From Sphingobium chlorophenolicum (GTDB lineage Bacteria > Pseudomonadota > Alphaproteobacteria > Sphingomonadales > Sphingomonadaceae): a stretch of DNA of 48,731 nucleotides. Made by a program: the position numbers and the translations under genes. Below the pieces are notes generated by a model. That model saw nothing but the letters and a program-made list of their open reading frames with translations. It searched no databases and was not told where the DNA came from. How positions within the stretch are numbered: position 1 is the stretch's first letter; every line of letters starts with the position of its first letter. The stretch covers positions 1-48,731 of the forward strand of contig NZ_JFHR01000042.1 of NCBI RefSeq assembly GCF_000722875.1. Direction: 5' to 3'. Positions 44,539-48,731 of this stretch are shown piece by piece.

Positions 44539-45150
44539 TTAGGATTTCGGCAACCGGGCCTTCAGCGCCTCGCCAATCGCATCCACCTTGGCCGCCACCA
44601 GCGCGATCACATCGTCCGCGAGGCGGGAGGTCTTTTTCGCCAAATCGGCGGAGGCCACGGCGTCGCGGGCCGAGGTTGCCGCCTCCTTCGTTCCCTCGGC
44701 GGCGTTGTTGAGCGCGTCGGTCGTGCTGGATTTCAGGCTTTCGGCGCTCTCCGCTGCCGCGGCCTTCGCGGCGAGCGCTGCGTCCAGCACCTTCGCGCCC
44801 GCGCTTGACGCCAGGCCGGGCAGCGCCTTCATCGCGGAGCGGCTCTTCGGGAACATCCAGGCGATGACCGCCCCGGCAGCCACGGCCCCCGCGACGGCGA
44901 CGATGGGATGTTCCTGCACGATCTCATTGGCGCGGGCTGCGACCCGCTGCGACCGGTCCCGCGCGTCGGCATAGGCGGCGCTCGCCTTGTCGCGGGCGTC
45001 GCCCGCCCGTTCCCGGCTTGTCTGTATCAACCCCCCGGCGCCCTCCCTGGCACGGTCCGCCGTATCGCGGACCTTGCCCGAAGCGGTTTCGGCAATGTCG
45101 TTCGCCGCTTCGCGGGCACGGGTGATTTGAGCGCGGATACCAGCCATCAT
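44539..45150 (-). CDS. DUF883/YqjD-like helical membrane protein (second copy)
   Basis: 203 residues. A long N-terminal amphipathic, charge-rich helical region (REAANDIAETASGKVRDTADR) leads into EHPIVAVAGAVAAGAVIAWMFP (about 80-101), the membrane-anchor consensus of DUF883/ElaB/YqjD proteins, followed by more Ala/Ser-rich helix (about 105-200). E. coli YqjD anchors and inactivates ribosomes in stationary phase. The C-terminal anchor position here differs, so function is uncertain. The start overlaps the stop of the upstream gene in TGATG (45148-45152), indicating coupling. Last gene of the operon. Confidence 0.7.
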   Translation of the reverse strand: MMAGIRAQITRAREAANDIAETASGKVRDTADRAREGAGGLIQTSRERAGDARDKASAAYADARDRSQRVAARANEIVQEHPIVAVAGAVAAGAVIAWMFPKSRSAMKALPGLASSAGAKVLDAALAAKAAAAESAESLKSSTTDALNNAAEGTKEAATSARDAVASADLAKKTSRLADDVIALVAAKVDAIGEALKARLPKS

Positions 45151-45461
45151 CAGTCTCCGGAATCTTCTGTGCGGTTCCTTATCCGAACGTATAGCCGCTG
45201 GAAAAGGCTCCCAAGCGGACGCCGCATCAAATAAAGCGCCAATGCGCCCACCGCCGCCGCCGTCGCGGCCGGCCGTTGCCGCACCTTCGCGGCGGCATAG
45301 GCGGTGCCGTCCAACAGGGCCTCGGTCGTCTTGTCCCGCGCATCCTGCTTCAGCCGGGCGGGCGCGACGCGCGCCTTGGCGGCGAGGGCGCTGGACAGAA
45401 AAGCCGCCTTGCGCGCATCCGCCAGCGCCGTCGCATCCCGATAGGCTTGTTCCCGCTTCAT
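45150..45461 (-). CDS. Small membrane protein, YqjK-like by position
   Basis: 103 residues. Charged helical N-terminus (MKREQAYRDATALADARKA) and one hydrophobic helix near the C-terminus (ATAAAVGALALYLMRRPLG, about 69-87). No family I can name with confidence. Gene order YqjD-like, YqjE-like, this gene mirrors E. coli yqjD-yqjE-yqjK, so a YqjK-type role is inferred from position, not sequence. It overlaps both neighbours: ATGA with the YqjE-like stop (45458-45461), and TGATG with the next start. Confidence 0.65.
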   Translation of the reverse strand: MKREQAYRDATALADARKAAFLSSALAAKARVAPARLKQDARDKTTEALLDGTAYAAAKVRQRPAATAAAVGALALYLMRRPLGSLFQRLYVRIRNRTEDSGD

Positions 45462-45814
45462 GCCCTCACGGCCTTCTTCATCCGGTCAATCCGACCCTTG
45501 GCGATCAGCAGCAATAGCAACGCGACGATCAGCGTGCCGCCGAATACCGCGCCGGTTGCCCAACCTGTCCCCAAAAGGGGCGCCAGCGCCAGGACAGCGC
45601 CCACAAGTCCGGCGACGATGGCGGCAAAGACCAGCATCGCGGCCACCACCGCCAGGATCGCGGCATCGCGCACTCCCGCGCCCACGATGGCGGCGCGCAG
45701 TTTCTGCCGTGCAACCTCCGCCTCCGCATAGGCGCGGCCGTCGGCGTACAGGCGTGTGAAGGCTCCCCGGACGGACTCGTCCTGTTCTTCGCTGTGCAAG
45801 GGCTCTTGCGTCAA
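45458..45814 (-). CDS. YqjE-like phage-holin-superfamily membrane protein
   Basis: 118 residues with two long hydrophobic helices: about 48-72 (AAILAVVAAMLVFAAIVAGL) and about 83-105 (ATGAVFGGTLIVALLLLL). An Ala/Arg N-terminal helix precedes them. The layout matches the chromosomal YqjE/holin-3 (DUF1469) group, which are not phage lysis proteins. No phage genes are nearby. It follows the YqjD-like gene and overlaps the next gene by four bases, suggesting translational coupling. Likely inner membrane. Confidence 0.8.
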   Translation of the reverse strand: MTQEPLHSEEQDESVRGAFTRLYADGRAYAEAEVARQKLRAAIVGAGVRDAAILAVVAAMLVFAAIVAGLVGAVLALAPLLGTGWATGAVFGGTLIVALLLLLIAKGRIDRMKKAVRA

Positions 45815-45869
45815 AACTTCCTCCGCCCCAGCGTCGGGGCTTTGCGTTCACCACTTGCGAACGGCATAT

Positions 45870-46472
45870 TCAGGCGTCTTCGTCGGAACCCTTGGCAAGG
45901 CGCATCAGCACGAAGCCGACCACCGCCGCCGCGCCGATGGCGACGGCAGGACTCTTGCGGACGAAATCGCGCGCTTCGGTCATCAACTGGTCGACATCCT
46001 TGCTGTCCAGCGTCTTTGCCGCTCCGGCCACGGACTCCGCAGCCTGGCGGGCATAATCGCCATATTGCGGGCCCAGCTTCGCGTCGACCGTGCCCGCAGT
46101 GTCGGAAATCAGCTTGGCCAGGCTCTGCATGGCCGATCCGGTCTTGTCCTTGGCGACGCCGGCCGCCGACTTCGCGGTCTTGGAGGCCTGATCCTTCAGC
46201 GGGTCGATATGCGCTTTCCAATCGACGGCGTTCAGCTTGTCCGTAGCGGCCTTCGCCGCCTTCTCGGCTTGGGCCTTGATCGGCGCGATCTGCGCGGTCC
46301 AGCCATGGGCAGCGGCGCCGTTGCCGGGTTTGCTGGGGGTTGCGGCCTTGCGTGTGGGGGCGGCCTTGACGGGCGCGGCCTTCGTCAGCGTGGCTGGCTT
46401 GGCCTTCGGGGTCTTGGCCGGGCTGGCTTTCTTGGCGCGCTTGGCGGGCGGGGTTTGGGGGGTGTCGGCCAT
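45870..46472 (-). CDS. YqjD/ElaB-like protein with a basic Ala/Lys/Pro-rich N-terminus
   Basis: 200 residues from the ATG at 46472 (MADTPQTPPAKR), with AAAGGA upstream; an upstream in-frame ATG is less likely. Residues about 7-50 are histone H1-like (KKASPAKTPKAKPATLTKA, then more PAK/AAP), then helices with NAVDWKAHIDPLKDQASKTA and a C-terminal anchor (AVAIGAAAVVGFVLMRLAK, about 175-193). The C-terminal helix-anchor is DUF883/YqjD-like; the basic tail could bind DNA or RNA. Divergent from eno. First gene of the membrane-protein operon. Confidence 0.75.
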   Translation of the reverse strand: MADTPQTPPAKRAKKASPAKTPKAKPATLTKAAPVKAAPTRKAATPSKPGNGAAAHGWTAQIAPIKAQAEKAAKAATDKLNAVDWKAHIDPLKDQASKTAKSAAGVAKDKTGSAMQSLAKLISDTAGTVDAKLGPQYGDYARQAAESVAGAAKTLDSKDVDQLMTEARDFVRKSPAVAIGAAAVVGFVLMRLAKGSDEDA

Positions 46473-46634
46473 CGTCCTTTGTCTCCCTTTAAATGCGGTC
46501 GGATTGCGATGCGGGCTGGCGGCTTTGCTTTTAATGCTCGCCACCGCTCACAGTTCCGTTGCCGTTACTATTTTGAGCATCGGCATTTTTCGAGTCCTTG
46601 CAAGCCCCTGCATTGCCAAGCGGGAAGGCGGTAG

Positions 46635-47972
<1,338 letters not shown>

Positions 47973-47984
47973 GTCAATTTTCCG

Positions 47985-48033
47985 ACGGACGGCCGCAGGG
48001 GCTATAAATTTTGCTTGCGGCCGGCCCGTCCGT
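47985..48033. promoter_or_regulatory. Bulged inverted repeat between eno and ftsB
   Basis: ACGGACGGCCGCA (47985-47997) pairs with TGCGGCCGGCCCGTCCGT (48016-48033), with 5 extra bases as a bulge in the second arm. The 18-nt centre contains TATAAATTTT (48003-48012), an AT-rich word that could be a -10 box for ftsB. No T-tract follows the second arm. It may be an eno transcript end or an ftsB regulatory site. Confidence 0.5.
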
Positions 48034-48049
48034 GTGATTCAACTGGTCC

Positions 48050-48361
48050 ATGGCGCATATCGCGAAACTCCGCATGTTGCTTTTTTCGGCTTTCGGTCCG
48101 GCGATTGCGGTGCTTCTTCTTCTTTTCTTCGCCGGCTATGTGGTGCTGGGATCGAACGGCGTTCTGGCCTGGGGCGACTATAAGCGGCAATTGCATCAGG
48201 CGCAGGGCGAACTGAAGCAGGTCCAGGCCCATCGGCAGGAACTCAAGAACCGGGTGGATCTGCTCAATCCCCGGCGCGTCGACCCCGATCTGTCCGATGA
48301 ACTGATCCGGCGGGAGCTGGGCGTCGTCCATCATGATGAAGTCATCGTCCCGCTGAACTGA
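48050..48361 (+). CDS. ftsB: Septum formation initiator, FtsB/DivIC family
   Basis: 103 residues. Short cytoplasmic N-terminus, one membrane helix (about 12-33, LFSAFGPAIAVLLLLFFAGY) and a coiled coil (about 42-70, KRQLHQAQGELKQVQAHRQE), then LLNPRRVDPDLSDELIRREL, the conserved FtsB/DivIC C-terminal block. In E. coli FtsB joins FtsL and FtsQ at the division site. Location right after eno is the normal gamma- and alphaproteobacterial position for ftsB. pdhA follows 125 bp downstream. Confidence 0.9.
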   Translation: MAHIAKLRMLLFSAFGPAIAVLLLLFFAGYVVLGSNGVLAWGDYKRQLHQAQGELKQVQAHRQELKNRVDLLNPRRVDPDLSDELIRRELGVVHHDEVIVPLN

Positions 48362-48401
48362 TTGTCCGGGGCGACTAATCGATCGCTTCTCCATGCCCTT
48401 G

Positions 48402-48430
48402 CGTCCCATGCCGCGTTGCATTTTGGGACG
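48402..48430. promoter_or_regulatory. Inverted repeat in the ftsB-pdhA gap
   Basis: CGTCCCA (48402-48408) and TGGGACG (48424-48430) form a perfect 7-bp stem with a 15-nt loop. It lies 40 bp past the ftsB stop and 56 bp before the pdhA start. No T-run follows, so it is a possible operator or weak terminator only. Confidence 0.4.
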
Positions 48431-48486
48431 TTCTGCCGTTATACCGGCCTTCCTTCCATCCTCATCTACGCAAAAGGATAATAGCC

Positions 48487-48731
48487 TTGGCGAAACCAGC
48501 GACGCCGCGCCCCTCACGCGCAAAGGCAGCAAAAGCTGTCGGCGCGGACCACAACCGGCCTCGTCCAGAGGCGCCTGATGATTATAAGGCCAGCAAGGAA
48601 GAGTTGCGGGAATTTTACCGGCAGATGGTGCTGATCCGGCGTTTTGAGGAGAAGGCGGGGCAGTTATATGGTTTGGGCCTGATCGGCGGCTTCTGCCACC
48701 TCTATATCGGTCAGGAGGCTGTGGCGGTCGG
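48487..48731 (+). CDS. pdhA: Pyruvate dehydrogenase E1 component alpha subunit (5' part, cut by window end)
   Basis: Starts at a TTG at 48487 with AAAGGA about 8 bases upstream; 81 complete codons are visible and the gene runs off the window. After a basic, Ala/Pro-rich N-terminus (LAKPATPRPSRAKAAKAV), the family block LREFYRQMVLIRRFEEKAGQ and GLIGGFCHLYIGQEAVAV matches the thiamine-dependent E1 alpha start. It decarboxylates pyruvate for acetyl-CoA synthesis. The TTG start and the extended N-terminus are common for alphaproteobacterial pdhA. The eno-ftsB-pdhA order supports the call. Confidence 0.93.
   Translation, partial: MAKPATPRPSRAKAAKAVGADHNRPRPEAPDDYKASKEELREFYRQMVLIRRFEEKAGQLYGLGLIGGFCHLYIGQEAVAV

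Noticed and set aside
45458..45814. Holin-like protein as a sign of a prophage.
   Set aside because: The holin-3 superfamily includes chromosomal YqjE proteins. Neighbours are YqjD-like proteins and enolase, and no phage structural, lysis or integrase genes are present.

Overview
This window is high-GC chromosomal DNA that looks like a sphingomonad (Sphingomonadaceae, for example Sphingobium, Sphingomonas or Novosphingobium). This is inferred from the protein sequences (SpsB-type glycosyltransferase, TorF-type porin, alphaproteobacterial rpoD, moaA, nadK and carAB), strong GC bias, and short GC-rich and palindromic intergenic repeats that I associate from memory with sphingomonads. Most genes are housekeeping. 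I see no prophage, integrase, transposase, CRISPR array or rRNA operon. One tRNA gene (Asn, GTT) is present.

Layout. 1-4.9 kb: exported SIMPL protein, Uup-type ABC-F ATPase, VIT-family transporter, glutathione peroxidase, TRIC-type channel. 4.9-8.8 kb: small exopolysaccharide locus (SpsB-like initiating transferase, galU, split PssD/PssE glycosyltransferase) around a 526-bp AT-rich, palindrome-rich intergenic region. 8.8-14 kb: tRNA-Asn, nadK-moaA, a REC/GGDEF/EAL protein with degenerate REC and GGDEF domains, a TorF-type porin. 14-21.9 kb: mfd and sdhE, recG, an MscS channel, a PilZ protein. 21.9-26 kb: tyrS, anmK, then an exported protein with four exact-length 9-residue repeats beside an outer-membrane barrel-like protein. 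26-32.5 kb: VWA (CoxE-like) protein, soluble chemotaxis-type transducer, unknown exported protein, GFA protein, MoxR ATPase, unknown protein. 32.6-37 kb: GIY-YIG, dnaG and rpoD in one direction. 37-43.5 kb: yqeY, then carA-rraB-unknown-carB with overlapping junctions, and greA. 43.5-48.7 kb: rhomboid protease, DUF4170 protein, a four-gene operon of small membrane proteins resembling E. coli yqjD-yqjE-yqjK, eno, ftsB, and the start of pdhA cut by the window end.

The most striking observation is a family of palindromic elements (core TTCGAGCGAAGTCGAGAA). One full copy is intergenic (37033-37106). Other copies lie in frame inside protein-coding genes: at an interdomain linker of carA, at the entry to the second ATPase domain of the ABC-F protein, and in the C-terminal tail of the GIY-YIG protein. 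This recalls the palindromic elements known inside Rickettsia genes. Other repeat families include three copies of a roughly 135-160-bp GC-rich element (20.2, 26.0 and 30.7 kb, the last inverted) and a perfect 29-bp inverted repeat at 28.97-29.05 kb.

Other points worth following are a small, lower-GC, TTA-containing gene of unknown function wedged between rraB and carB, the DSNVKG repeat protein with a palindrome-rich upstream region, and the palindrome-rich DNA controlling the exopolysaccharide locus. All functions come from reading motifs by eye. No database search was run.
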